DNA from: Tardiphaga robiniae
Lineage (GTDB): Bacteria > Pseudomonadota > Alphaproteobacteria > Rhizobiales > Xanthobacteraceae
Assembly (NCBI RefSeq): GCF_001618955.1
Contig: NZ_LVYV01000001.1
Coordinates: 441,501 to 505,500, forward strand
Direction: 5' to 3'
DNA: 64,000 bases
Both the position numbers and the translations under genes were made by a program. The notes under the pieces are model-generated. The model saw only the letters and a list, made by a program, of their open reading frames with translations. It was not told where the DNA came from and made no database searches. How positions within the stretch are numbered: the first letter of the stretch is position 1; every line of letters starts with the position of its first letter. Below are positions 9,346-20,800 of the stretch, in pieces.

Positions 9346-10554
9346 TCAAGCCTTTCGGACGACCTTGCCGTCCCGCGCGACCAGCCGGCCATTCTTGTAG
9401 ACCGCGCGGCGCTCTGGCAGAGCGACCACGGCCTGCGGCACGTGCGGTGCATCGATGGCGACGAGGTCGGCCTTGGCGCCGACGCGGAGGCCGTGATCCT
9501 CCAGCCGCAATGCCTTGGCGCCACCGGCGGTGACAATGTCGAAGGCCAGCGTCAGGTCTTCGTCGGTGTTGAAGCCGGAGCGGTAGCCGATCATCATGGC
9601 GCGGCCGAGCATGTCGCCGTCGCCATAGGGCCACCACGAGTCTCGAATATTATCGCAGCCGCCGAACACCGTGACGCCGGCAGCGCGCAACAGCTTCACC
9701 GGCGGAAACGGCCGCGCGCCCGGCGCATTGGTCATGATGGCCACGCCGCTCGAAGCCAGTGCCTCCGCCGTGCGCTGAACCACGTCAGCCGCGACATCGC
9801 CAAGCGAATAAGCGTGGCTGATGGCGACATGGCCCTGCATGCCCAATGCCCGCGTGCGCGCGCAGATCTGTTCGATCTCGAAAATGCCGAGCATCGAGGG
9901 ATCATGCAGATGGATGTCGACATCGACGCCGCGTCGCTCGGCAATGCCGAACACCACGTCGAGATGCTTCTCGACATCGCGATCGAATCCGCCGGGATCG
10001 AGGCCGCCGATCACGTTTGCACCGAGATCGAAGGCGGCATCAAGCAGATCCGGCGTACCGGGGCTGCGCAGGATACCGCTCTGCGGGAACGCAACGAGCT
10101 GGATGTCGATGACATCGTGATGCGCTTCGCGCACCGCGAGGATCGTCTCCAGTGATTTGAGACCGACCGAGCCGTCGACCATCACATGGCTGCGCATCCG
10201 CGTGCTGCCGTGGCCGAGGCAAAGCTCGAGCTGGCTCTGCGCGCGCTCGGCCATCGGCGCGGCCTGGGCCATGTTGTCGGCCTGGATAGCGACGCGCTCC
10301 TGCACGTTGAAGCCGTTCGAATACGGCACATGCGGCCGCCAGACGTCGCCGTAGAAACTGGTGTCAAGATGGATGTGACCTTCGACGAAAGACGGGATCA
10401 CCAGCAAGCCGCTGAGATCGACGGTGTCGGCTGCCCGCGGCGCCGGATCGCTGGCCGGTGCGATCGACGCGACGCGACCGCCGCTGACGGCAATCGCGTT
10501 GAGGCTACCGTCGGCGAATTTCGCCGACGTAAACACGGTGTCGATATCAGCCAT
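9346..10554 (-). CDS. Cytosine-deaminase-like amidohydrolase
   Basis: A 402-residue metal-dependent amidohydrolase. The metal-ligand motif GHIHLD (His60, His62) is followed by a DIHLHD histidine segment, ISHAYSLGD, and CDNIRDSWWPYGDGDML, which parallels HDDVFDPWYPLG of CodA. It is therefore closest to the cytosine deaminase / isopropylammelide-type subgroup that deaminates or hydrolyses ring amidines. The substrate is unknown. GGAGG lies 7 nt before the ATG at 10554. Only 12 bp separate it from the CoxE-like gene, so it belongs to the coxD-coxE-like transcription unit, which is an unusual partner set. Confidence 0.85.
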   Translation of the reverse strand: MADIDTVFTSAKFADGSLNAIAVSGGRVASIAPASDPAPRAADTVDLSGLLVIPSFVEGHIHLDTSFYGDVWRPHVPYSNGFNVQERVAIQADNMAQAAPMAERAQSQLELCLGHGSTRMRSHVMVDGSVGLKSLETILAVREAHHDVIDIQLVAFPQSGILRSPGTPDLLDAAFDLGANVIGGLDPGGFDRDVEKHLDVVFGIAERRGVDVDIHLHDPSMLGIFEIEQICARTRALGMQGHVAISHAYSLGDVAADVVQRTAEALASSGVAIMTNAPGARPFPPVKLLRAAGVTVFGGCDNIRDSWWPYGDGDMLGRAMMIGYRSGFNTDEDLTLAFDIVTAGGAKALRLEDHGLRVGAKADLVAIDAPHVPQAVVALPERRAVYKNGRLVARDGKVVRKA

Positions 10555-10566
10555 CCCCAGCCTCCG

Positions 10567-11931
10567 CTATTGATACGTCGCCACGATATCGGCGACGGCG
10601 CGCTCGAGTTGCTGCGCCGTCGCGCATTGGCGCACGACATTGCAGAAGGTCGCATAGCGCGGCATTTCGGAATCGCCGAAGCCCCAGCCCATGCGGCCCT
10701 CGGGATTGAGCCAGACCAGCCGCTTCGAGCGCTCGCCGATGCGGCGCAGGATGTCGGCGCGCGGATCCAGATTATTGCTGCGGGCATCGCCGAGCACAAT
10801 GACCGTGGTCTGAGCCGTGATCGCACTCATGAAACCCTTCTCGAAATCGACGAAGGAGCGACCATAGTCGGACGAGCCATAGCCAACCGACGACATGATC
10901 TGCTTCATCGCCTCTTCAGGCTTGTTCTTCTCCAGGACTTCACTGACTTCGATCAGGTTGCCGGAAAAAGCGAAGGAGCGCACATCGGACACCACTTCAT
11001 GCAGGCTGTGGATCAGCAGCAGGAAGAAGTCGGAGACCTGTGCAACCGAGCCCGAGACATCGCAAATAGCGACAATCTTCGGTTTGTCACGATGACGGCG
11101 CTTCCATGCCGTCATGAACGGCACGCCGCCCCAAGCAGCATTGCGGCGGATGGTGCGGCGGACGTCGAGATGGCCACGGCGCTGCCGTTTGCGTGGCTTG
11201 CTGAAGCGCTCGCGCAGCCGCCGCGCGATCTGCCGAATCAGAACACGCATCTGCGCGATCTGCCGCTGTTCCAGTCGCGCCATCGGCGCATTGCGCAGGA
11301 TCTCATTGCGCAACGCTTCCTTCTCCTCGCGGCCATAGAGCAGCAGCGCCTGCGCGACCATCTCGCTAACGGTCTCGCGCAGACTACCGAGCGCCGTTGC
11401 AAGCCGTTCTGCATCTGCTGGATTGCGGATCGTGAGCGCGTCGATGTCGTCGCGCAGTTGCGCGATCCCGAGCTGCTCGAGCACCCGGCTGGCAAACAGC
11501 CCCCGCTGGGTGAAGACACGGATGTCGGTCAGGCCGGCGGCATTCGATGCGTTTGAAAGCGCAGCGGCAATGGCGGCGCGATCCTGCGCCAACAGCATCT
11601 GCGCCAGCGAACCGAGTTCGGTCGAAGCCTGTGCCGACGCGGTGCCCGCCGCGGCTTCGGTCTCGCTTCCCCCCTCGCCAGTCTCGTCGTCATTTGCCCC
11701 GGGCGGCGCTTCGAAATCAGGATGGGTGAAGAACGTGTCGAAACAGGCAGCGAGCGCCGCCTTCTCGTCGCCGGATTTCGCCAGCGTCAGCAGCAGCGCA
11801 TCGCGCAGGATGCCGCGATCGGAGGGACCGACCTCGGCGACCGCGCGCATCGCATCGATACTTTCGGCGGGCGAGATTCTCACCCCGGCGCCGCGCGCCG
11901 CCCGAAAGAACCGATGCAGGGTGTCACGCAT
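10567..11931 (-). CDS. coxE: CoxE-like VWA domain protein
   Basis: A 454-residue CoxE-type protein. The C-terminal von Willebrand A domain carries the MIDAS-like CDVSGSVAQVSDF. An acidic Glu/Gly/Ala-rich linker (residues 75-95) follows an N-terminal helical region. CoxE works with the AAA ATPase CoxD in assembling the Mo-Cu site of CO dehydrogenase; many relatives act on other client enzymes. The start codon is 3 nt after the stop of the MoxR-like gene, so the two are coupled. No CO dehydrogenase structural genes occur in the window, so the client is unknown. Confidence 0.86.
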   Translation of the reverse strand: MRDTLHRFFRAARGAGVRISPAESIDAMRAVAEVGPSDRGILRDALLLTLAKSGDEKAALAACFDTFFTHPDFEAPPGANDDETGEGGSETEAAAGTASAQASTELGSLAQMLLAQDRAAIAAALSNASNAAGLTDIRVFTQRGLFASRVLEQLGIAQLRDDIDALTIRNPADAERLATALGSLRETVSEMVAQALLLYGREEKEALRNEILRNAPMARLEQRQIAQMRVLIRQIARRLRERFSKPRKRQRRGHLDVRRTIRRNAAWGGVPFMTAWKRRHRDKPKIVAICDVSGSVAQVSDFFLLLIHSLHEVVSDVRSFAFSGNLIEVSEVLEKNKPEEAMKQIMSSVGYGSSDYGRSFVDFEKGFMSAITAQTTVIVLGDARSNNLDPRADILRRIGERSKRLVWLNPEGRMGWGFGDSEMPRYATFCNVVRQCATAQQLERAVADIVATYQ

Positions 11932-11934
11932 CGA

Positions 11935-12882
11935 CTAACCGAACACGCCTTGCCGGCCGGACTTGGCGACAAAACCCGAGACCTGCGGCAGCGTGGCTTC
12001 GATATCTCCCTCATACTTTAAAAGTACATTGAGCGTGTCCTTGACCATCTCATGGCCGAGTTCGGATGCCCCGAGCAGCACCAGCACCTTGGCCCAGTCG
12101 ATGGTCTCGCTGACCGACGGTAGTTTCTTCAGGTCCAGCGTGCGGACCTGATTGACGAAACCGACAAGCTGCTTGCGCAGTGTCGCGGAAACACCGGGCA
12201 CGCGGGTTTCGACGATGCGCTCTTCGAGCTTTGGTTCGGGGAAGCCGATATGCAGATGCAGACAGCGGCGCTTCAGCGCGTCGCCAAGATCGCGCTCGCC
12301 GTTCGAGGTCAGGATCACGGTCGGTGGTACGATGGCTACGACAGTGCCAAGCTCGGGGATCGTGACCTGGAAGTCGGATAGAATTTCGAGCAATAGCGAT
12401 TCGAATTCGGCGTCGGACTTGTCGATCTCGTCGATCAGGAGCACGCAGCCCATCGGCTGTTCCAGCGCACGCAGCAACGGGCGCGGCTCGACGAATTCCT
12501 TGGAGAAGAACACGTCACCAAAATCATGCAGCTGCTCCAGCGCCTTGTCGAGCGTATCGGCGCCGCCCAGCACTTCGCCGAGCTTGTCTTTCAGGATCTG
12601 GGTGTAGAGCAGCTGCTTGGCGTATTTCCACTCATACAGTGCCTTGGCCTCATCGAGGCCCTCATAGCACTGCATGCGGATCATCTCGAGGCCGCGCGAC
12701 GCCGCAATCGCCTTGGCGAGTTCGGTCTTGCCGACGCCGGCCGGGCCTTCGACGAGGATCGGCTTCTCGATCTTCTCGGCGAGATAGACAGCGGTAGCGA
12801 TCTGCCGGCTGGCGATATAGCCGGCGGAGGCCAGACTGCGCTCAACGGCTTCGATCGATGCTGAACTGGTGTTCTCGGCCAC
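11935..12882 (-). CDS. coxD: MoxR/CoxD-like AAA+ ATPase
   Basis: A 315-residue MoxR-family AAA+ ATPase. Walker A EGPAGVGKTEL lies near residue 40, Walker B LLIDEIDKSD near 147, and the sensor segment is LTSNGERDLGDALKRRCL. Such ATPases act as chaperones with a VWA partner, here the next gene. The start is GTG at 12882 with GGAG 9 nt upstream. First gene of a four-gene run with CoxE-like, CodA-like and GGT-like proteins. The CoxD name is by analogy to the MoxR+VWA pair. Confidence 0.87.
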   Translation of the reverse strand: MAENTSSASIEAVERSLASAGYIASRQIATAVYLAEKIEKPILVEGPAGVGKTELAKAIAASRGLEMIRMQCYEGLDEAKALYEWKYAKQLLYTQILKDKLGEVLGGADTLDKALEQLHDFGDVFFSKEFVEPRPLLRALEQPMGCVLLIDEIDKSDAEFESLLLEILSDFQVTIPELGTVVAIVPPTVILTSNGERDLGDALKRRCLHLHIGFPEPKLEERIVETRVPGVSATLRKQLVGFVNQVRTLDLKKLPSVSETIDWAKVLVLLGASELGHEMVKDTLNVLLKYEGDIEATLPQVSGFVAKSGRQGVFG

Positions 12883-13001
12883 GCGCTTTACTCCGGATTT
12901 CGTATACTGGAATAAGCCACCGCGCCTGCGCCCGGCTCATTCCGGCGTCCTGATTTGCTACGTGGTTCAGTCGACGGCGTCCAGCGCCAGCGGCTCATCG
13001 C

Positions 13002-13766
13002 TCAGTTGCGGCGACTGGGGGCCTGACAATTGAGCGCCTTGCGGTAACCTGCGGCGCGGGCGTCATCCTCGCTGCAGAACCAGCGGTCCGGCTTCGGCTG
13101 GGTCGCGTAATTCTGGCATTGGGGAATGAGATAGACGCCAACATGGCCGGTAAACTTGGCGCGGCGGACCTGTTTCGCCCGGATATTGCAGCCCGCCGGC
13201 ATCGCGAGATCGGCGGGAAACAGCGCCGCGCGTAGCTCCTTGTCCTTGTCGCTCCGACAGGCCGAGCCGAGCAATGGGCTGTCGCTCGCCTTGCGGCGGA
13301 ACTCCGCGGGCGTCACGAAACACCCGCGCCACAGCCCTTGGCGCTTGTCCTTGGCAGCCGTCTCATCGGGCTTGAAGCTGGTCTTGGCGCTTACCTTGTC
13401 CGACGGTTCGATACTCACCGCATAGCCCGATTGGGTCACCGCCTGATTGAGGCTACCCGTCTCGCCAACGACGCTACAGAGACCGGCGCGACGATTCTTG
13501 TAGATCTTGTCCTCGCCAAGGTCCTCGCAGCGAACCTCGCGCTTGCCGATCAGTTTCACCAGCTGGTCTCTTGCCTCGACACCGCAGGCCCAGTTGTCGG
13601 CATGCTCGTCGACACAGGGCTGATCCACCTCCGGCGCGTCCAGGCCGGCAAGCTTGTAGGCGACATTGCCGATCTGGATGGTGTCGCCGTCCTTGACGAT
13701 GGCTTCGACCGCCGAGGCCGGGTTGGCGACAAGCAGCAGGAAGAACAGGGACAGGATGCGCATCAA
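13002..13766 (-). CDS. Secreted thermonuclease-like (SNase) protein
   Basis: A 254-residue protein with an N-terminal signal peptide (MMRILSLFFLLLVANPASA, then VEA). The following domain has staphylococcal nuclease-fold features: VKDGDTIQIG, LAGLDAPE, and QGLWRGCF. About 100 C-terminal residues are cysteine-containing and not typical of the minimal SNase fold. Several catalytic Arg/Glu positions of true SNase cannot be confirmed by eye, so nuclease activity is uncertain. The product is probably periplasmic. It stands alone, 119 bp from the MoxR gene. Confidence 0.75.
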   Translation of the reverse strand: MMRILSLFFLLLVANPASAVEAIVKDGDTIQIGNVAYKLAGLDAPEVDQPCVDEHADNWACGVEARDQLVKLIGKREVRCEDLGEDKIYKNRRAGLCSVVGETGSLNQAVTQSGYAVSIEPSDKVSAKTSFKPDETAAKDKRQGLWRGCFVTPAEFRRKASDSPLLGSACRSDKDKELRAALFPADLAMPAGCNIRAKQVRRAKFTGHVGVYLIPQCQNYATQPKPDRWFCSEDDARAAGYRKALNCQAPSRRN

Positions 13767-13855
13767 TCTGGTCTCGGGATCGGCACGGGGAGGGCTGCGA
13801 TCAGTCCTATCGCAGCAGACGCCCCCACGAAAGAGACATCACGCGCACTGCGCCG

Positions 13856-14755
13856 TCACACCGCAACCAGCATCGCCACGCCGACGACAATCAGCGCGAT
13901 CCCCGACAATTCGCGTGCCGAAAGGGGCTGCTTGAACGAATAATAGGCGACAGCCTGCGCGAACAGCACCTCGACCAGCGCCAGCGTCCGCACGTTGGCG
14001 GCGGCTGTAAGTGCAAAGGCCAGGAACCAGAATTGCGAGGCTACCGCACCCATGAAGCCGGCCAGCATCGATGGCTTCCACAAGCCGAGGATGTCGCTCA
14101 GAACCTTGGGTGCACGGGTCAGCAGATAGATGGTCAAGATCGAGGTCTGCGCGAACAGTGCCCAGACCAGCGCATAGGATGCCGCCGTGACGAAGCTGAC
14201 GTCGGGCACAGCGATGATGGCGCCGCGAAAACCAACGGCCGACAGTGCGAAAGCCGCCGCCGCAACCAGCCCGAGGACGGTCGGCCGGACGCTGGCGATG
14301 TTGCGCGTGGTACCGGGCCGTAGTGCCGTGACGACGACTCCGATAGTGGCAATCAGGATCGCCGCGACCTTCAGCACCGTCAAATGATCGCCGAGAAAGA
14401 CAAAACCGAAAATCGCGGTCTGGATCGCCTCGGTCTTGAGATAGGCCGTGGTCACCACAAAGGAGCGATCATTCATCGCTGCCAGCATGAGCCCCGTCGC
14501 AAATATCTGGCTCAGCGCGCCGAGTAGCAGCCACGGCCAGAATTCGGCTGATGGCCACGGCACCTTGTCGCCCGTCGCCAGGATGATTACCACGAAAAAG
14601 ACGATCGAAAACGGGAAGCCGAACAGAAAGCGGATATTGGTCGCCCCCCAGGTGCCGAGCGGTCCGGTCAGCGAGCGCTGCATGGCGTTGCGCGCCACCT
14701 GCCCCAGCGAGGCAATGATGGTGAAGGGAATCCAGAGCGAGACGATGGTAAGCAT
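13856..14755 (-). CDS. EamA/DMT family transporter
   Basis: A 299-residue inner-membrane protein with about ten hydrophobic helices and the two-repeat layout of the drug/metabolite transporter superfamily (EamA). Typical segments are NIRFLFGFPFSIVFF in the first half and VEVLFAQAVAYYSF in the second. The substrate is unknown. It lies 109 bp downstream of the autotransporter gene on the same strand but no link in function is evident. Confidence 0.82.
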   Translation of the reverse strand: MLTIVSLWIPFTIIASLGQVARNAMQRSLTGPLGTWGATNIRFLFGFPFSIVFFVVIILATGDKVPWPSAEFWPWLLLGALSQIFATGLMLAAMNDRSFVVTTAYLKTEAIQTAIFGFVFLGDHLTVLKVAAILIATIGVVVTALRPGTTRNIASVRPTVLGLVAAAAFALSAVGFRGAIIAVPDVSFVTAASYALVWALFAQTSILTIYLLTRAPKVLSDILGLWKPSMLAGFMGAVASQFWFLAFALTAAANVRTLALVEVLFAQAVAYYSFKQPLSARELSGIALIVVGVAMLVAV

Positions 14756-14864
14756 GAGGCAGGATGGATCCGCGTGCGATGGCGCGGAACCTGACTGCGC
14801 CGCGACGCAGGGTCAAGCTGCCTATGCCCATGCCTGCGATGCGATCGTGTCGCCTCCGACGCCT

Positions 14865-17800
14865 CTACCAGACGAACCGAACGACGCCCTTGCCGGCATG
14901 GCTGCGGGTGAGGTTGGAGAACTCGCCCTCGTAGGTCGCAGCGAGCGACAGCCCGATGCCGAGCATGACCTCCGCACTCGCGCTGGTCAGCGCAGCATCG
15001 GGTGCCATCGCCGCGCCGTTCACGATGAAGCTAGCGCCGGGCAGCGACTGGAACGACGCCTGCGCGACGCGGTCGCGGTTGATATCATGCGCCCAAGCGG
15101 CGCGGCCACGCAGCGTGAGCAGCGTGCCATCAAGCGCAAAGGACTTGTCGGTGCGGAGGCCAAGTTCGCTACGCATGGCAGTGACGTTGCGTCCGGTGTA
15201 ACTGAGCGCGAAATCATTACCGCCGGAGACAAGCGCCTCTGCATAGGCCGGCAGGTCGATATTCGTGACCTGCCCCGCGGCATAGGGCGTCAAACCCACG
15301 CCGCCAAGCCACGGCAGCACGCTCCGATGGCCAGCTTCGGCGCGCGCCGAGAAAGCGTGCGCGGTGAAGTTCGCGCGCAGCCGGTCGGCATCGACGATGG
15401 TCACCAGCCGTTCCGTAGTGACGTTTTGCCATCCGTAGGCGAGCGCAGTTGTGATATAAGCGCGGCCTTGGTGATGGCGGATGAAGCCACCGATCTGGAA
15501 CAGGTCCGAATGACCTGAACCGAGATTATCCGACAAGCCGAAGCTGGTGCCACCGCCAGCCACGGCGAAGCCGGCAAGCGTCTGCGGCGACAGCCAGGTA
15601 TCGGCACCGACGGCAATGCCGCCGATCCGGCTACTGCTATTGTGCGAACCAACGACCGTATTGCCGTCGGTCGCCTGACCACCACCGAAGCCCGCAGCCC
15701 AGACGTTCCAGCGCGATTCGAAGCTCACCGCCACAGGTGGCGCTCTGGTGATCGCACCGTAGGCGTCGCGCCAGGACGTCGGTGAACGATCGGTCGATAC
15801 GAAGGCATTTGACGCTGTGCCCGTCGCTGCAAGGCCGCGATTGGCTGCGAAGGGATCGGTCAGCACGCCCATGAACTGCGTCATGGCCTGCACGGTGTTC
15901 TGTTGCACGCCGGTCGAGAGTTCGCCTGACGACTGCGTCAGATCTTCCGGCGCCATCGCGCCGAGCGCATAGGGGATGCCGCCATGGCTGCCGAAATAGG
16001 CATTCAGCGACGAAGCGATGTTGTTCTGATTGATGTTGAGACCGGTCAGCTTCAGATCGACATTGAGATAGACGTTTTGAGCATCGTAGCTCAGCGTCGT
16101 GATGAACGAGGACGGCTCGTCGCTGACGATATTTGGGCTGAACCTGCCTGCAATGCCGCCAGCGGCGTTCAAAATGGTGTAGCGTTCACGCACATAGGCC
16201 GCGGGATCGAAGCTGATGCGAACGCCTGCATTATTGAGCGACGCGGTGCCTGTGACATTGGTCCGGTCTGCCGCCAAACCAGATACTTCGACCATGTAGC
16301 TCGAAGCCGCGGCAAACGTCAGATTGCCTTGTACTGACAGCTGCCCGACCGAATTGCCGGGCGACAGCATGCCGCCATCTTGGATCTGTGTGGTGCCGAC
16401 GATGCCGTTGCCGCCGAGCGTCGCGCCGCGTTCGACGCTCACCAGCGACGACGCGGCGATCGAGCCGTTGACGCTCAGCGTGCCCGCCTTGACGTCGGTG
16501 GCGCCAGTATAGCTGTTGAGGCCGTCGAGGCGCGTGATGCCCAAGCCGCTCTGCGTGAACGAGCCCGCGCCGGAAATCGCGCCCGCCAATGTCAGCAGCC
16601 CGTCGCGTTTCGCGACAAGTTCACCATTGTTGATGACATTGCCGATGATCGATCCTGTGAAACCACCATCACCGATCTGCAGAATACCCTGCGCGATCTC
16701 CGTGCCACCGCTGTAAGTATTGTCTGCCGTCAGGACCGTCGTGCCGGTGCCGACATGCCGAAACATACCGGTTCCCGTGATCGTCCCACCGAATGTGTAG
16801 ACATCGGAGCGAAAAATCTGGAACGTGCCATTATTGATGACATCGCCAATGATAGAGCCCGCCGTGCCGCCGATGCCGAGCTGCAGCGTACCAGCAGAGA
16901 CCAACGTGCCACCACCGTAGGTGTTGTCATTGCCAAATGCCGTAACGCCTGCGCCGGCCTGAATGAAAGCGCCGGGACCGGAGATGACGTCATTATAGGA
17001 GAAATTATCGGATCGGTTGAATGCCAGGATGCCATTGTTCGTGACGTTGCCGGACAGTGTGCCGGTGGTGCCGCCATTGCCTATCTGCAACGTGCCGGCA
17101 TTGATCGTCGTGCCGCCGCTAAAAGAGTTGGCGCCTGCCAGGACCAACGTGCCCCAGCCATCCTTGGTCAATGCGCCGGCGCCCGAGACATCTCCCATAG
17201 TCGAGAATGTCGTTCCGAACAGCGTCTCGATTGTGCCGTTGCCGGAAAGCACGATACTTCGCGCGGATGCGATATCGGCGAGCGTCAGCAGCGTGCCCTC
17301 TGAGAGCGTCAGCGTGCCCGTGCCGAGATTGGCGTCCGCGAGAACTGCAACAGCGCCGCCCGAGACTGTCGTGCCACCCGTATATGTATTCGTGCCGGAT
17401 AGCAGCAACGTGCCGCTGCCGGATTTCACGAGGCTGCCGCCTACACCCGTGATTGTACTTGCGATGACCGTATCGCTCGCCTGATCGAGCGTCAGTTGCG
17501 CACTGGCGAGCGCGATCTCGCCGCCGAATCCGATCAGCGAATGCGTCGTGGTATTGTAACCGTTGAGATCGAGCTTACCGCCATAGACGATCACGTCACT
17601 GCCATTGGGCAGTGCACCGGAAGCGCCAAGCTGCAGCGTGCCGGCTTCGAGCAGCATGCCGCCAGTCCAGCTGTTGGTATTTGCCAATATCAGAGTGCCG
17701 TCGCCGGCCTTGATCAAGCTGCCGGTGCCGGACACCGTGCCGGTGAGTACCAGCGCCGTTGCGGCGTCGGTATCGATCTCGCCGATCCCGAGCAACGATA

Positions 17801-20800
17801 CGTTCCGCGCCGAGGCGATGTTTGCAGTCGTATGCAAGATGCCGTTGTCGAAGGTGAGACCGCCGGTTGCAGCGCCGAGATTTACATTCGACGAAATCTG
17901 CAGCGTGCCGCCGCTGATTGTTGTGCCGCCAGCATAGGTGCTGGTGCCGGCGAGCACGAGCGTGCCGCCACCCGTCTTGTTCACACCACCAGCGCCTACA
18001 ATCGGAGCCGAAATCGTCGCCGTCTCGCCCGACAGAACACGCAGTTCACCAATGCCGTCCGAGCCGTTCAGCGCGGTTGGCCGCAGCTCGCCAGTACCTT
18101 GAACAAGGTTGTAGAGGCCACCAACGAATTGCAGCCCATAGAATTTCTGCGATCCATCGATCGTGACCGTGCCGCCCGGGCCGTTGAAGACGCCATAAAT
18201 GGATCCCCACTGAGTGTTGGCAACGCCGCCCAGATCAAACCAGTTGTTGTTAAGCGTATTCCAGGTTCCGCTGCCACCCGCGGCACCGCTCGACGCATCA
18301 TCCCAACGTTGAAGAACGTCGGTGCCGTTGGGCGAAGCAATGAGATCGACCACATGGAGCCGCGAGCTGTCGATCGAATAGGTGACGGGGAACAGTCCCG
18401 AGATCGGGGGCGTCGTGCCGATGGTCAGTCCGGAGATTGACGAACCGCCGGTGTAGTTGATCATGCGATAGTAACCGACCGCAGGCTCGCCCGTACTGCT
18501 GATGTTGAACGTCACGTCGTGGAGCGAAACATCACCATTGACGAAGACACTCGCTGACGTCGTCGAGGTTGCTCCATTCGAGAAATGACCGAGATTGAAA
18601 TCGAAGGCGCTGCCGGCGAGCATCGACAGGTTGCCGCTCAGCGTCAGACGACCCGTGCCATCAGGCGCGAGGGTGCCACCATTGAGCACCGTGGTGGCAC
18701 CAACGGCGCCGTTGCCGGTGAGGCGCCCGCCCGCATCGACATTGACCGTGCCACCGAGTTGTCCGGTCACGCCAAGCGTTGCGCTTAAGATTTCCGTGGT
18801 GCCCGTGAAAGCCACACTGCGGCCGGACAGGATCGTGGTGCCTGACAGCACATTGATCGCACCATTGCCGGTGATAAGATTGTTGAAGAGATAATCGCCG
18901 CTCGTATGGTTGAAATTGAGCGTGCCGCTTTGTGCGATTTCAACCGGGCCTGTCACGACACCAGGCGCCAGAGCCGCCGCCCCGGGCTCGGATCCGATAC
19001 TCAACGCACCACTGATACCAGAGGCGCCTACCTGAATCGTGCGCGCTTTCGCCATGCCACCGTTGCTCACCGTGAGTGAGCCGACCGATGCCGCACCGAC
19101 CTTTAGTGTCTGGGCGTCGAGCACCGAACCCGCGCCATCGACCCGCACACGACCGCTCGCGACATAGGACGCGTCATTGCCGACCGATGCCGTCACCGCA
19201 GTCACGCGACCGCCGCCGGCGACCGATAGTGAACCATTGCTGCGATAGCCGATGAACAGACTGGTGTTGAACCAGGACGTGCCGACGCCCGAGACCGTGA
19301 CGTTGCCGTTCGCGCCGCTGTCATAGCCGACATAGCCATTGACCGTCGTCAGGTTCGCGCCGCCGGCAAAGGCCAGCGTGCCGCTATTGGCGCGCAGATC
19401 GCCGGTGAAGGATGTCGGCGTGCCGGACAGCGTCCAGGTGCTGCTGCCGCTTTTCTCCAGAGCGGTGAAGCCCGCATATTGCCCTCCCAGTGCGGCGAGG
19501 CCGAAGCTGGCGGCCTGATCGCCGCCGAGAGCCAGCACGTTGGCATTCGCGGTATCAACGGCAACCCTGATATTGCCAATGATCTCGGCGCCGGCATGAA
19601 GTTCGAGTCGGTTGCCGCCGCCCGTGAACAGAACGGGAGCCCCGCGCGTGCCGTTCCCGTTGAGGCCGCCAATGACCGTGCCTCCGATGATGACCGATGC
19701 ACCGGCATCGCGGGCAAAGATGCCGGCTCCGCCATGGCCGGCCGTGCCGTCAGCACCAACATCGCCGCCCTGGACAATGCCACCGGGTGCCACCTGCACC
19801 ATACCGTTTCGGATCGCGATGGCGGCGCCGCCATTGCCGTCGGAACCGCTGGCACCAGTAGCGCCACCGACCAAACCGCCTCCGCCAGCGCCTCCGGCGC
19901 CACCAGCTCCGCCTTTGCCGCCCGAGATGATGGCCCCGCCACCCACGATGAGCGGCGCCGCTGAATCGACCACGATCCCGTAGCCGCCATTGCCGCCATT
20001 GCCGCCGCTGCCGCCATTACCGCCGAGGCCGCCATCCTCGCCATAGGTGACGCATGGTGGCATGCCTCCAGGGCAGTAGGTACCAATCGCACTGTTCGCT
20101 CCGTCGCCACCGCCACCGCCTGCGCCACCATCACCACCATTGCCGCCGACCACCCGCGCGCCGGGCTGCAACGTCAGCGGCACGCCGCCCGCGTAGTAAA
20201 GGCCGATGCCGCCGCCACCGCCACCGCCACCGCCGCCACCGCCGCCGCCCTCTCCGGGCACCGGGATCACGTCGAAGGCGAGGACACCGTTGCCGCCTGT
20301 CGCACCGCTGCCACCGGCGCCGCCCGATCCGCCCCTGATGAACTGATTGGAGGGCACCGACGTGCCGCTGAAGATAGCACCATTCCCACCGCCGCCGCCC
20401 CCGCCGCCGCTGCCGCCATCGTGACCGCTGCCGGCGAACCATGGCGTACCATCCCCGCCATCGTGAGCTGGGCGATAGCCGGCGGTGCCGTTTCCTCCGA
20501 AGATTTCGCCTCCAAGCAGCGACGCCCCCTGGAAGCCGGGGGCACCGCCATAGCCACCGTCGCCCCCGCCGCTGGCGTGCTTTCCACTTCCACCCTTGCC
20601 GCCATCGCCAATATAAGCGTTCTTCAGCGACTCGTTCTTGGCATTCCTGCCGCCACCGCCACCGCCTCCGCCTCCATTGGCGGGGTCGATCACACCGCCT
20701 ATTCCGCCCGCTTTCGGATTGCTGGATGCATGCGCTCCGCCATTTCCGCCGACGCCCGAGGCCTGCGCATGCACCACTTGCGACAAGGCAATCGCCGCGA

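Noticed and set aside
14448-15518. 356-codon open frame on the plus strand
   Set aside because: Antisense to the EamA gene and autotransporter barrel; His/Arg-rich with no recognisable feature.
20191-20260. Triplet repeat as a CRISPR-like or satellite repeat
   Set aside because: It is an in-frame glycine codon run of the autotransporter with no spacers.
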